Positions 49,843-57,537 of a stretch of 64,000 nt of DNA are shown in pieces. The DNA is from an uncultured Oscillospiraceae bacterium (GTDB taxonomy: Bacteria; Bacillota; Clostridia; Oscillospirales; Oscillospiraceae). The stretch lies in the NCBI GenBank assembly GCA_934589155.1, contig CAKTNP010000007.1, forward strand, positions 11,911-75,910. The letters run 5' to 3'. Each line of letters opens with the position of its first letter. The first letter of the stretch is position 1. The notes under the pieces are model-generated. The model saw only the letters and a program-made list of their open reading frames with translations, ran no database searches and was not told where the DNA came from. A program made the position numbers and the translations under genes.

Positions 49843-49872
49843 ACAGGAGAATCCAACAAGGAGGTGCTTTGC

Positions 49873-51717
49873 GTGGGAGAAGTTATTGAGCTGAAAGGCT
49901 TGACCACGGAGCAGAGAAACGAGAAAACCATGGGCCTGGACCGGATGAGCCCCTTGGAGATCGTTTCCGTTATGAATGAAGAAGACGAAAATGTCATAAA
50001 GGGCGTCCGGCGGGCCCTGCCGGAGATCGCGAAGGCGGCGTCCTGGGCCACGGAGGCCCTGTCCTCCGGCGGGCGGCTCATCTACATGGGTGCCGGTACC
50101 AGCGGCCGCCTGGGCGTTCTGGACGCCGTGGAGTGCCCCCCGACCTTCGGCACGGAGCCGGAGCAGGTGGTGGGCCTCATTGCCGGCGGCGATAAGGCCT
50201 TTCTGCGGGCAGTAGAGGGCGCCGAGGACAGCATGGACCTGGGCCGCCAGGACCTGGTGGATCTGAAGCTGCAGAGAAACGACCTGGTGGTGGGCATTGC
50301 CGCCAGCGGCCGGACCCCTTATGTGATCGGGGGCCTGCGCTACGCCGGGCAGGTGGGCTGCCGCCGGGTGTCCATCGCCTGCAACCATGGCAGCGCCGTG
50401 GCCAGGGAGGCGGACTGCGCCATTGAGGTGGTCTCCGGCCCCGAGGTCCTTACCGGTTCCACCCGGCTGAAATCCGGCACCGCTCAGAAGATGGTGCTGA
50501 ACATGATCTCCACCACCGCCATGGTGGGCCTGGGCAAGGCCTACGAGAATCTGATGGTGGATGTGCAGCAGACCAACCAGAAGCTGGTGACCCGGGCGGA
50601 GAATATGGTCATGACCGCAGCCCGCTGCGACCGGGAAACGGCCCGGAAGGCTTTGCGGGAGGGCAAGGGCTCTGCCAAGACGGCCATTGCCATGCTGCTT
50701 ATGAACTGCTCTGCCCAGGAGGCCGAAGACCGGCTTCGGGCCTCTGGCGGCAAGATCCGGGGCGCCTTGCGGGCCGAGTCCAAGGCCGAGGCTAAGGGCC
50801 CCTATTTCATGGCCATGGACGGCGGCGGTACCGCCACCATCGTGTACATTGCCTCTGCCCAGGGGGAGGTCCTGCATCGGCTCACCGGCGGCCCTATGAA
50901 CCCCAACGGGGCGGCCTCCGCTTCCGTGCGCCACACCCTGGAGGATATTTTCACCCAGGCCGCCGCCTTGGGCTACGGTCCTGAGACCTGCCTGGGCGTG
51001 GGCCTGGGGGTGGCCGGCATCGGCAATCCGGAGGTCCGGGGCTTTTTGGAGGAGATCTTCCGGAACGCAGGCTTCACCTGCACCCTGGGCTTCTGGGGAG
51101 ATCAGGAGACGGCGCTGGCCGCCAACATCGCCCCGGGCCGGCCCGGCGCAATTTTGATCGCCGGCACCGGCTCCATCTGCGTGGGACGGGAGGAAAACGG
51201 CAGCCTGGTCCGCACCGGCGGCTTCGGCAGTATTATGGACGACGGCGGCAGCGGTTATGCCATCGCCCGGGACGGCCTTTCTGCCATTGTCCGGGCGGAG
51301 GACGGCCGAGGCCCCAAGACCGTTCTGCGGGACCTGGTCTTGAAGGAGCTGGGCCTTGCCGACATGGGCGGCCTGCTGAAATATCTGTATGCCCCCGAGC
51401 GGACCAAGGGTGAGATCGCGGCCCTGGCCAAGCTGGTATCCCAGGCGGCGGACCAGGGGGACGAGGCATCCCTGAAGATCCTGGAGCAGGCGGCCCGGGA
51501 CCTTCAGGGCCTGGCAAAGCCCATTCTTGCCAAACTGCCCCAGGGGGCCAAGCTCCTGTACAGCGGCAGCGTTTTGAAGAAGAACGAGAAGATCCGGACC
51601 CGGACCCTGGAGCTGCTGCGGGAGGATTTCCCGGCGGTGGACTGGGAAGAGGCCAAGGCAGAGGCAGCCCTGGGCGCCCTGCGCCTGATCCGGAGCAAGC
51701 GGGAGGCAGAGGCATGA
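49873..51717 (+). CDS. murQ: Fusion of MurNAc-6-phosphate etherase (MurQ) and BadF/BadG-type amino-sugar kinase
   Basis: 614 residues, twice the length of MurQ. The GTG at 49873 is eight bases from AAGGAGG; a GTG at 49864 overlaps that site. Residues 1 to about 300 are MurQ: YMGAGTSGRLGVLDAVECPP with the first catalytic Glu, AVEGAEDSMDLG with the second, and GIAASGRTPYVIGGL for the phosphosugar site. From about residue 308 a second protein begins: YFMAMDGGGTATIVYI (phosphate-1 loop), LGVAGIGNPEVRGFLEE, ILIAGTGSICVG and GSGYAIARDGL, the ASKHA N-acetylglucosamine/MurNAc kinase fold of the BadF/BadG family. One polypeptide could thus phosphorylate MurNAc and remove its lactyl ether to give GlcNAc-6-phosphate. 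NamZ follows with an ATGA overlap. Confidence 0.93.
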   Translation: MGEVIELKGLTTEQRNEKTMGLDRMSPLEIVSVMNEEDENVIKGVRRALPEIAKAASWATEALSSGGRLIYMGAGTSGRLGVLDAVECPPTFGTEPEQVVGLIAGGDKAFLRAVEGAEDSMDLGRQDLVDLKLQRNDLVVGIAASGRTPYVIGGLRYAGQVGCRRVSIACNHGSAVAREADCAIEVVSGPEVLTGSTRLKSGTAQKMVLNMISTTAMVGLGKAYENLMVDVQQTNQKLVTRAENMVMTAARCDRETARKALREGKGSAKTAIAMLLMNCSAQEAEDRLRASGGKIRGALRAESKAEAKGPYFMAMDGGGTATIVYIASAQGEVLHRLTGGPMNPNGAASASVRHTLEDIFTQAAALGYGPETCLGVGLGVAGIGNPEVRGFLEEIFRNAGFTCTLGFWGDQETALAANIAPGRPGAILIAGTGSICVGREENGSLVRTGGFGSIMDDGGSGYAIARDGLSAIVRAEDGRGPKTVLRDLVLKELGLADMGGLLKYLYAPERTKGEIAALAKLVSQAADQGDEASLKILEQAARDLQGLAKPILAKLPQGAKLLYSGSVLKKNEKIRTRTLELLREDFPAVDWEEAKAEAALGALRLIRSKREAEA

Positions 51718-52859
51718 TTCAGTGCGGAATCGACCGGATCCGGGAATATGACCGAGTGTTCCGGGGCAAGCGGCTGGGCCTTATCACCTCCGCCTCCGGC
51801 GTGGACCGGAGCCTGACCTCCACGGTGGACCGGCTGGCGGAATGCTATGACCTGGCGGCCCTGTTCAGCCCGGAGCACGGCCTCCGGGGCAATGTGGAGG
51901 CCGGCGGCAATGTGGACACCTACCGGGATCCCGACACCGGGGTCATGGTATACAGCCTCTACGGCCAGGCGGGCCGGAAGCTGAGCCCGGAGCGGCTCCG
52001 GGAGGTGGACGCCGTAGTATATGACATCCAGGACCTGGGCGTCCGGTATTATACCTTTATCTCCACCATGTACTATGCCATGCAGTCCTGTTCCGAGGCG
52101 GGAAAGGAGCTGATCATTCTGGATCGGCCGGATCCCCTGGGGGGCCTGGCCGTGGAGGGCAATGTGGTGGAGCCGGGCTATGAGAGCTTCGTGGGCGTGT
52201 ATAGCCTGTGCATGCGCTACGGCCTCACGGTCGGCGAGCTGGCCGCCATGATGCACAAGGAGGGGAATTATACCTGCCCTCTGACCGTCATTCCTGTGTC
52301 CGGCTGGAAGCGGTCCATGCTGCACCCGGAGACGGACCTGGTGTGGATGATGCCCAGTCCCAACATTCCGAAGTTCGAGTCCGCCCTGGTATATTCCGGC
52401 ACCTGCCTGTTTGAGGGCACCAACCTGTCCGAGGGCCGGGGCACCACGGCCCCCTTTGAGATCATCGGCGCCCCCTTCGTGGACGGCCGGGTCCTGGCCA
52501 AGGCCATGAACGGCAAGAAGCTGCCCGGGGTCCTGTTTTCCCCGGCCTACTTCACCCCCACCGCCTCCAAGCACCAGGGGATCGCCTGCCAGGGCGTTCA
52601 CATCCACGTGACGGACCCCCGGGCCTTCCTGGCGGCGGATACGGGCGTGGAGCTGCTCTTTGAGATCAAAAATCGCTGGCCGGAGGAATTCCAATTCCTG
52701 TCCACCACCCCGGAATGGGGGCGGCCTTTCTCCCAGGTCCTTTTCGGCGGCCCGGAGATCATGGAAGAGGGCATGACCGCGGAGAAGATCCGGGAGAAAT
52801 TCTCTCAGGATAGCCAGGCCTTTGCCAAGCGGAAGGAAGCCTATCATCTATATGATTAA
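51714..52859 (+). CDS. namZ: NamZ-type exo-beta-N-acetylmuramidase (DUF1343, GH171)
   Basis: 381 residues. LGLITSASGVDRSLTSTVDR, LFSPEHGLRGNVEAGGNVD, VVYDIQDLGVRYYTFISTMY and MPSPNIPKFESALVYSGTCL are the conserved DUF1343 segments; EGTNLSEGRGTTAPFE contains the conserved Glu pair proposed for catalysis. By family knowledge NamZ releases MurNAc from the non-reducing end of muropeptide glycans. No signal peptide is present, so this copy should be cytosolic, acting on imported disaccharides. It overlaps the MurQ-kinase gene by ATGA; the product MurNAc is the substrate for the kinase half. Confidence 0.93.
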   Translation: MIQCGIDRIREYDRVFRGKRLGLITSASGVDRSLTSTVDRLAECYDLAALFSPEHGLRGNVEAGGNVDTYRDPDTGVMVYSLYGQAGRKLSPERLREVDAVVYDIQDLGVRYYTFISTMYYAMQSCSEAGKELIILDRPDPLGGLAVEGNVVEPGYESFVGVYSLCMRYGLTVGELAAMMHKEGNYTCPLTVIPVSGWKRSMLHPETDLVWMMPSPNIPKFESALVYSGTCLFEGTNLSEGRGTTAPFEIIGAPFVDGRVLAKAMNGKKLPGVLFSPAYFTPTASKHQGIACQGVHIHVTDPRAFLAADTGVELLFEIKNRWPEEFQFLSTTPEWGRPFSQVLFGGPEIMEEGMTAEKIREKFSQDSQAFAKRKEAYHLYD

Positions 52860-52863
52860 AAGA

Positions 52864-52897
52864 AGCGGGAGCTTTCCAAGGAAAGCTCCCGCTTTTT
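52864..52897 (+). terminator. Terminator of the MurNAc recycling operon
   Basis: 14-base stem AGCGGGAGCTTTCC with its complement and a TTTTT tail, five bases past the namZ stop. Confidence 0.88.
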
Positions 52898-52948
52898 GCG
52901 GAAAGTCCGCCGATTGCCTGCGCGTTTTTGTGCGTTGGAAAATATATA

Positions 52949-52977
52949 TGGCATTTTTTGCCGCTTTGTAATATAAT
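52949..52977 (+). promoter_or_regulatory. Probable promoter of glmS
   Basis: Perfect TATAAT at 52972-52977, with a weak TGGCAT 17 bases upstream, in an AT-rich stretch. Transcription from here would include the whole ribozyme. Confidence 0.6.
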
Positions 52978-53019
52978 GCTACCATCGCAGGAAAGAAAGG
53001 AGGCTATGGCAAACGCCAT

Positions 53020-53175
53020 CATAAGCGCCAGTGCCTGCCGGAGTTCGGCAGGATAACGAGGGGAAACGTGATCGAGATTTCGGCGGATGCGTTTCCGTGC
53101 CGCCCTGTGCGCGTGACGCAGTCAGAAATATGCGGGCAACCGCAAAACAGAGGGGCTGCGAACAGGAAGCAGGCA
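53020..53175 (+). ncRNA. glmS ribozyme/riboswitch
   Basis: The 5' leader of glmS has the conserved glmS ribozyme core in order: ATAAGCGCC with the cleavage site between A53024 and G53025, a hairpin (CCTGCCGGAGTTCGGCAGG), ACGAGG, TGATCGA, TTTCGGCGGATGC, then the P3/P4 region with its stems. By established knowledge this RNA cuts itself when it binds glucosamine-6-phosphate, and the new 5' end leads to mRNA decay, so glmS is shut down when its product is abundant. The 3' limit is approximate. About 45 bases separate it from the start codon and its AGGAGG site. Confidence 0.93.
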
Positions 53176-53220
53176 AATATCTGCGAGTTTGTCCTGAATC
53201 TATCTCAGGAGGAACTTATT

Positions 53221-55062
53221 ATGTGTGGAATTGTTGGATATATCGGCAAGGAGCAGGCGGTGCCCATTTTGCTGGAGGGGCTTGCGCGGCTGGAGTACCG
53301 GGGCTATGACTCCGCAGGCATCTGCGTTGCAGAAAACGGCGTGTTGAAAGTTGCAAAGTGCAAAGGCAGACTTTCCAATCTTGCCGCGATGACGGAAAAC
53401 GGCGCGCTGCTGCACGGCACAGCCGGCATCGGGCACACCCGCTGGGCGACCCACGGCGAACCGAACGATATCAACTCCCATCCTCATGTGTCCCAGAACG
53501 GCAAGGTTGCGCTGGTTCACAACGGTATCATTGAAAACTATCTGGAAATCCGCGAATTTCTTGAGGAAAAGGGCGTGCAGTTTACGTCCCAAACCGACTC
53601 GGAGGTCGTCGCGCAGCTGCTTGAGTATTGCCTCGGGCTTGACGAGGTCCATTGCATTCAGGACGCTATTTACATGGTCCTGCACCGCATCGAGGGTGCG
53701 TATGCCTTTGGCATCGTCTGTGCAGACGATCCGGAGCGGATCTATGCGGCAAGAAAAGACGCGCCGCTGCTGTTGGGCTACGGCGACGGCTGCAACTTCA
53801 TCGCCTCGGATGTGACGGCACTGGTCAAATACACCAGAGACGTTTCGTACATGGAAGACGGTGAGGTTGCGGTCCTGACGAGAGATTCCATCGAGGTATT
53901 CAACGCCATGGAGCTGCCGATTGAAAAGGAACACCACCACATCGACTGGGAGATTTCAGCGGCAGAGAAGGGCGGCTATCCGCATTTTATGCTCAAGGAA
54001 ATCATGGAGCAGCCCGAGGCATTGCGCCGCGCAATCACCCCGCGCATCAAAGACGACAGAATCGATTTCGGCGATCTGATCCTCAGCAAACAGACCATTG
54101 AGAGCTTTAACCGAGTTATGATTGTCGCCTGCGGGTCTTCATATCATGTGGGCATGCTTGGAAAATACACAATCGAAAAACTGACGCGCATTCCGGTCGA
54201 GGCGCTCCTAGCCTCCGAATTCCGGTATTGCGATCCGATTGTAGACGACAAAACGTTTGTCATCGTGATCAGCCAGTCGGGAGAAACGCTCGACACCATG
54301 GCGGCGCTGCGAGAGGCAAAGGCGCGCGGAGCGCGGGTGCTGTCGATTGTCAACGTGGTCGGAAGCTCGATTGCACGCGAATCGGACGATGTTCTTTACA
54401 CCTGGGCAGGACCTGAAATCGCCGTTGCGACGACGAAGGCATACTCCACGCAGCTGGCAGTCATCGACATGTTGGCAATTTACATGGCGGACGCACTGGG
54501 AAAGCTTGGTGCGCCGGAGTATGCGCGGCTGGTGCAGGAGCTGCTGCGGCTGCCGGAGAAGATCGAGGCGGTGCTGCAGAGCCGCGAGAAAATCCAATTC
54601 TTCGCCTCCATGTATTTTAACCACGACTCGGTATTCTTTATCGGACGCAATCTCGACTATGCGCTGGGCCTGGAGGGCTCGCTCAAACTCAAGGAGATTT
54701 CCTATATCCTCTCCGAGGCGTATGCGTCGGGTGAACTCAAGCACGGCACAATCTCCCTGATTGAGCACGGCACGCTGGTTGTTGCGCTGGGGCTTTACGG
54801 ACCCCTGTTTGAAAAGGCAATGAGCAATGTCACTGAGGTCAAGGCAAGAGGCGCAAGTGTTCTCGCACTTACGACCGAAAGCGGCGCGGAGGAGATGGAA
54901 AAGCACGTCGATGCGCTCATGACTGTGCCCGACACGGAACTGATGTTTTTGCCGTCGCTGGGCGTGGTGAGTCTGCAGCTGTTTGCGTATTATATCGCGC
55001 TGCAAAGAGGCTGTGATATTGATAAGCCCAGGAATCTTGCAAAAAGTGTAACTGTGGAATGA
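53221..55062 (+). CDS. glmS: Glutamine--fructose-6-phosphate aminotransferase (isomerising)
   Basis: 613 residues from ATG 53221, eight bases after AGGAGG. Cys2 of MCGIVGYIGKEQAVPILL is the glutaminase nucleophile; GHTRWATHGEPNDINSHPH and HNGIIENYLEIREFL complete that domain. Two SIS domains follow (CGSSYHVGMLGKYTIEKL; SQSGETLDTMAALREAKARG), and the C-terminus ends in DKPRNLAKSVTVE, the usual closing motif. It makes glucosamine-6-phosphate, the entry to UDP-GlcNAc for wall and capsule. Codon use is unlike the neighbours: more GCA, AAA, CTT, TTG, CGC and less CGG and CTG. Regulated by the ribozyme upstream. Confidence 0.97.
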   Translation: MCGIVGYIGKEQAVPILLEGLARLEYRGYDSAGICVAENGVLKVAKCKGRLSNLAAMTENGALLHGTAGIGHTRWATHGEPNDINSHPHVSQNGKVALVHNGIIENYLEIREFLEEKGVQFTSQTDSEVVAQLLEYCLGLDEVHCIQDAIYMVLHRIEGAYAFGIVCADDPERIYAARKDAPLLLGYGDGCNFIASDVTALVKYTRDVSYMEDGEVAVLTRDSIEVFNAMELPIEKEHHHIDWEISAAEKGGYPHFMLKEIMEQPEALRRAITPRIKDDRIDFGDLILSKQTIESFNRVMIVACGSSYHVGMLGKYTIEKLTRIPVEALLASEFRYCDPIVDDKTFVIVISQSGETLDTMAALREAKARGARVLSIVNVVGSSIARESDDVLYTWAGPEIAVATTKAYSTQLAVIDMLAIYMADALGKLGAPEYARLVQELLRLPEKIEAVLQSREKIQFFASMYFNHDSVFFIGRNLDYALGLEGSLKLKEISYILSEAYASGELKHGTISLIEHGTLVVALGLYGPLFEKAMSNVTEVKARGASVLALTTESGAEEMEKHVDALMTVPDTELMFLPSLGVVSLQLFAYYIALQRGCDIDKPRNLAKSVTVE

Positions 55063-55114
55063 CGAAAAAAACGTAGCTTTTCCACCATATGTTTTTGCCG
55101 CCCCCTGGAAGAAG

Positions 55115-55152
55115 AAAGAATTCCGAAGGAGAAATGTCCTTTGGAATTCTTT
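55115..55152 (+). terminator. Hairpin after glmS
   Basis: 16-base stem AAAGAATTCCGAAGGA with its complement (one G-T pair) and a 6-base loop, 53 bases past the stop; the T-run is weak. Confidence 0.6.
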
Positions 55153-55354
55153 CGTTACCGCGTTCTGCTGGGAAGGTTCTCCCCGAAGAGCCCGTCCCGG
55201 GTGCAGTACCACAGGAGCGCGCCCGGTTTCTTGGAACCCATTTTTACCTCATTTCGGATCTGTTATACCACGGACTGGCGGATGGGGACAAGAAACGCTC
55301 CGTAGAGTGGCCTTTATGACCACAAGGAAAATCAAATTCAAACAGAAAAAGTCA

Positions 55355-55383
55355 TTGACAATGGAATTCCTTTCCGGTATTGT
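55355..55383 (+). promoter_or_regulatory. Sigma-A-like promoter of the lipoprotein gene
   Basis: Perfect TTGACA, 17 bases, TATTGT; 60 bases before the start, with a GC-rich hairpin in between. Confidence 0.7.
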
Positions 55384-55443
55384 TAAACTGTACCCGGGGG
55401 CACAAAGCCCCGGGATCTTGAAAAGAAGAGGAAGGAAAGAAAG

Positions 55444-56103
55444 ATGAAGCATTGGAAGAAGTTCGGGGCCCTGCTGCTGGCCCTGACCGTGATTCTGAGC
55501 CTGTGCGCCTGTGGCGCCAAGGAGCCGGAGAGCGAGCTGTACGGCTCCTGGTCCTATTCCCTGGACCTGGCCGCCATGATCGACAAGGAGCTGGAGGCCC
55601 AGCTGGGCGAGTCTCTGCCCGTGGACGCAGATCTGGAGGTGCCCGTGGTGTTCACCTTCGGCGAGGATAAGACCTTCTCCCTGGAGCTGGACCGCTCCGA
55701 CCTGAAGACCAGCTTCTCCGTTTACCTGGACGCCCTGAAGGACTCCGTGGTGGAGATGATGTACCAGCAGGCCGAGGAGATGGGCATGACCCGGGAGGAT
55801 TTTGACGCCGCCTTCCAGGAGACCTACAGCAGCACCGTGGCGGAGTATTGCGGTGAGCTCATGGATTCTCTGCTGGACGACAGCGTGCTGGACGACCTGG
55901 CCTCCGAGGACCACGGTGTGTACCGGGTGGAGGACGGCAAGCTCTTTGTGGCCGAGACCCAGGAGGACCTGTCCGAGGACGTGTATCTTACCTACACCGT
56001 AGAGGGTGACAACCTTTCCGTCAACTCCGTGGAGGGCGGCGCCCTGGATCTGGACCAGCTGGAAGTGGAGTTCCCCATGGTGTTTGTCAAGCGGGCAAAC
56101 TAA
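55444..56103 (+). CDS. Acidic lipoprotein of unknown function
   Basis: 219 residues, ATG 55444 after GGAAGGAAAG. The signal peptide ends in lipobox LCAC (Cys near 23). The mature part is strongly acidic and begins ELYGSWSYSLDLAAMIDKEL, then has VVFTFGEDKTFSLELDRSD, a helical middle of about 75 residues and a beta-rich end (VYRVEDGKLFVAETQEDLSE). The GSW...FTF-x(3)-TF pattern resembles lipocalin-like or DUF-type 'ligand-binding' lipoproteins of Clostridia, but I cannot name a family. Single gene with its own promoter and terminator. Confidence 0.75.
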   Translation: MKHWKKFGALLLALTVILSLCACGAKEPESELYGSWSYSLDLAAMIDKELEAQLGESLPVDADLEVPVVFTFGEDKTFSLELDRSDLKTSFSVYLDALKDSVVEMMYQQAEEMGMTREDFDAAFQETYSSTVAEYCGELMDSLLDDSVLDDLASEDHGVYRVEDGKLFVAETQEDLSEDVYLTYTVEGDNLSVNSVEGGALDLDQLEVEFPMVFVKRAN

Positions 56104-56115
56104 GTTTTATACGGA

Positions 56116-56146
56116 AAGGCGCCTGGCTCTCGCCAGGCGCCTTTTT
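56116..56146 (+). terminator. Terminator of the acidic lipoprotein gene
   Basis: Perfect 12-base stem AAGGCGCCTGGC/GCCAGGCGCCTT with a 4-base loop and TTTTT; 12 bases past the stop. Confidence 0.88.
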
Positions 56147-56148
56147 CG

Positions 56149-57357
56149 TCATGCGGACCGTATCTCCGGCAGAAGGGCGGCCTTCTTGACCCGGCGGACA
56201 ATGGGCTTCCAGTCCGTGCTCCGGCGGAAGAAGGCAATGACCTGCAAGGGCAGCCAGGTGGCGGTGAACAGGGGATAGAGCAGGATCCCCTTCCGGGCGG
56301 CCTTCAGATCCCGGCGGCCCAGAATGCACAGCCCCGCCCCCAGGACCGTGGTCCCCAGCCAGTACAGAGCCAGGGAGAGAAGGGTACTGCCCAGCCAGCC
56401 CGGCCCCGTCACGGCCTCCGCCAGGTCCCAGGCCGCCGGCAGAAGGGCCAGCAGCTGGGCATAGGGCAGCAGCAGGAACATGGCAAAGTCCAGCGCTAAC
56501 AGCCGCCGGTCCTGCCGGGCTCTACGGAACAGCCGGGGGATCCACTTCCGGCCCACGGCCTGGACACCGCCGACCCACCGGAGCCGCTGGATCAGGGACT
56601 GGGACAGGGTTACGGGCTCCTCGTCATAGGACAGTGCCTCCGGCACCCAGGCGATCCGGACGCCCCGGTCCGCCAGCTGGGCGGCGAACTCCGTGTCCTC
56701 GGTGATGGTCTCCGTGTTCCAGCCGCCCAGCTCCTTCATCAGTTCCCGGGTGACCGCAAAGCCGGTGCCCATGAGCTTGGCGGACAGGCCCAGATTGGCC
56801 TTGGCTCGGCTTACCGTCAGATCCATGCTCTCCCGGTATATGTCATAGCCTCCCGCCACCCAGGAATCCCCGGGGTTCAGGGAGACCTGCTTGCCCTTGG
56901 CGGCCCGGGCCCCGGCGAGCAGGGTGTCGTTCATCCGGGAAAGAAAGGCGGGGTCCACCCGGTTGTCTGCGTCGAATACGCAGAAGGCATCAAAGTCCAG
57001 GGCCATCAGGGCTTCAAACCCGTAGTGCAGGGCGTCGCCCTTGCAGCGGACCGGCCCGGGACAGGGGAGGATTCGAGCCCCGGCCTGCCGGGCTGCGGCC
57101 TCGGTATGGTCGGTGCAATTGTTGGGCAGAACGAAAATGTCGAATAGCTCCTGGGGATAGTTCTGCCGCCGCAGATCCCGAATGGCCTCTCCGATGACCC
57201 CCTCCTCATTCCGGGCGGCAATGAGAATGGCAAATCGGGTCTTGGCCCCCCGGCGGGGGTATTTCCTTCGGGGCAGCAGACAGAGCAGACTCAGCAGCGT
57301 AGAATATAGAATGATGATCTTTGCCAGGGCGGAGATCACCAGCATCCAGCGATCCAT
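56149..57357 (-). CDS. Glycosyltransferase family 2, membrane-bound
   Basis: 402 residues from the ATG at 57357, seven bases after AGGAGGG. One N-terminal helix (LVISALAKIIILYSTLLSLL), then a GT2 catalytic domain: FAILIAARNEEGVIGEAIRD, FDAFCVFDADNRVDP (the DxD-type metal site) and ETITEDTEFAAQLADRG, followed by QRLRWVGG (Q-x2-RW). Three or four helices follow. This is the processive or NdvC/IcaA-like branch that makes or extends cell-surface glycans. The product cannot be told. Single gene, convergent with the lipoprotein gene. Confidence 0.9.
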   Translation of the reverse strand: MDRWMLVISALAKIIILYSTLLSLLCLLPRRKYPRRGAKTRFAILIAARNEEGVIGEAIRDLRRQNYPQELFDIFVLPNNCTDHTEAAARQAGARILPCPGPVRCKGDALHYGFEALMALDFDAFCVFDADNRVDPAFLSRMNDTLLAGARAAKGKQVSLNPGDSWVAGGYDIYRESMDLTVSRAKANLGLSAKLMGTGFAVTRELMKELGGWNTETITEDTEFAAQLADRGVRIAWVPEALSYDEEPVTLSQSLIQRLRWVGGVQAVGRKWIPRLFRRARQDRRLLALDFAMFLLLPYAQLLALLPAAWDLAEAVTGPGWLGSTLLSLALYWLGTTVLGAGLCILGRRDLKAARKGILLYPLFTATWLPLQVIAFFRRSTDWKPIVRRVKKAALLPEIRSA

Positions 57358-57537
57358 GAAGATCCCTCCTTTGTATGGCTCCATTGTACCGGCGGAGGGG
57401 TTAAGAATCAATCGGAGGAAAGGTTAAGATTCCTTTAAGAATCCCCTCAATTTCACAAAGTTCATGGTTCGTCCTTTGACACGGGGGAATGTCACTGGTA
57501 AAATAAAGCAAAGACACCTTTGAAAGGAGAATGTCGT

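Larger units (their letters stand above)
55063..55443. other. Intergenic region without a convincing gene
   Basis: 381 bases. It holds the glmS hairpin (55115-55152), then about 200 bases where I see no coding frame with a ribosome binding site, then the promoter at 55355 and a GC-rich hairpin (CCCGGGGGCACAAAGCCCCGGG, in two arms, 55393-55414) in the leader of the next gene. A frame of 76 codons at 55089-55319 lacks a start signal and is probably chance. Confidence 0.6.

Noticed and set aside
55089-55319. Possible 76-residue protein after glmS
   Set aside because: No ribosome binding site; it spans the glmS hairpin and the composition is non-coding.
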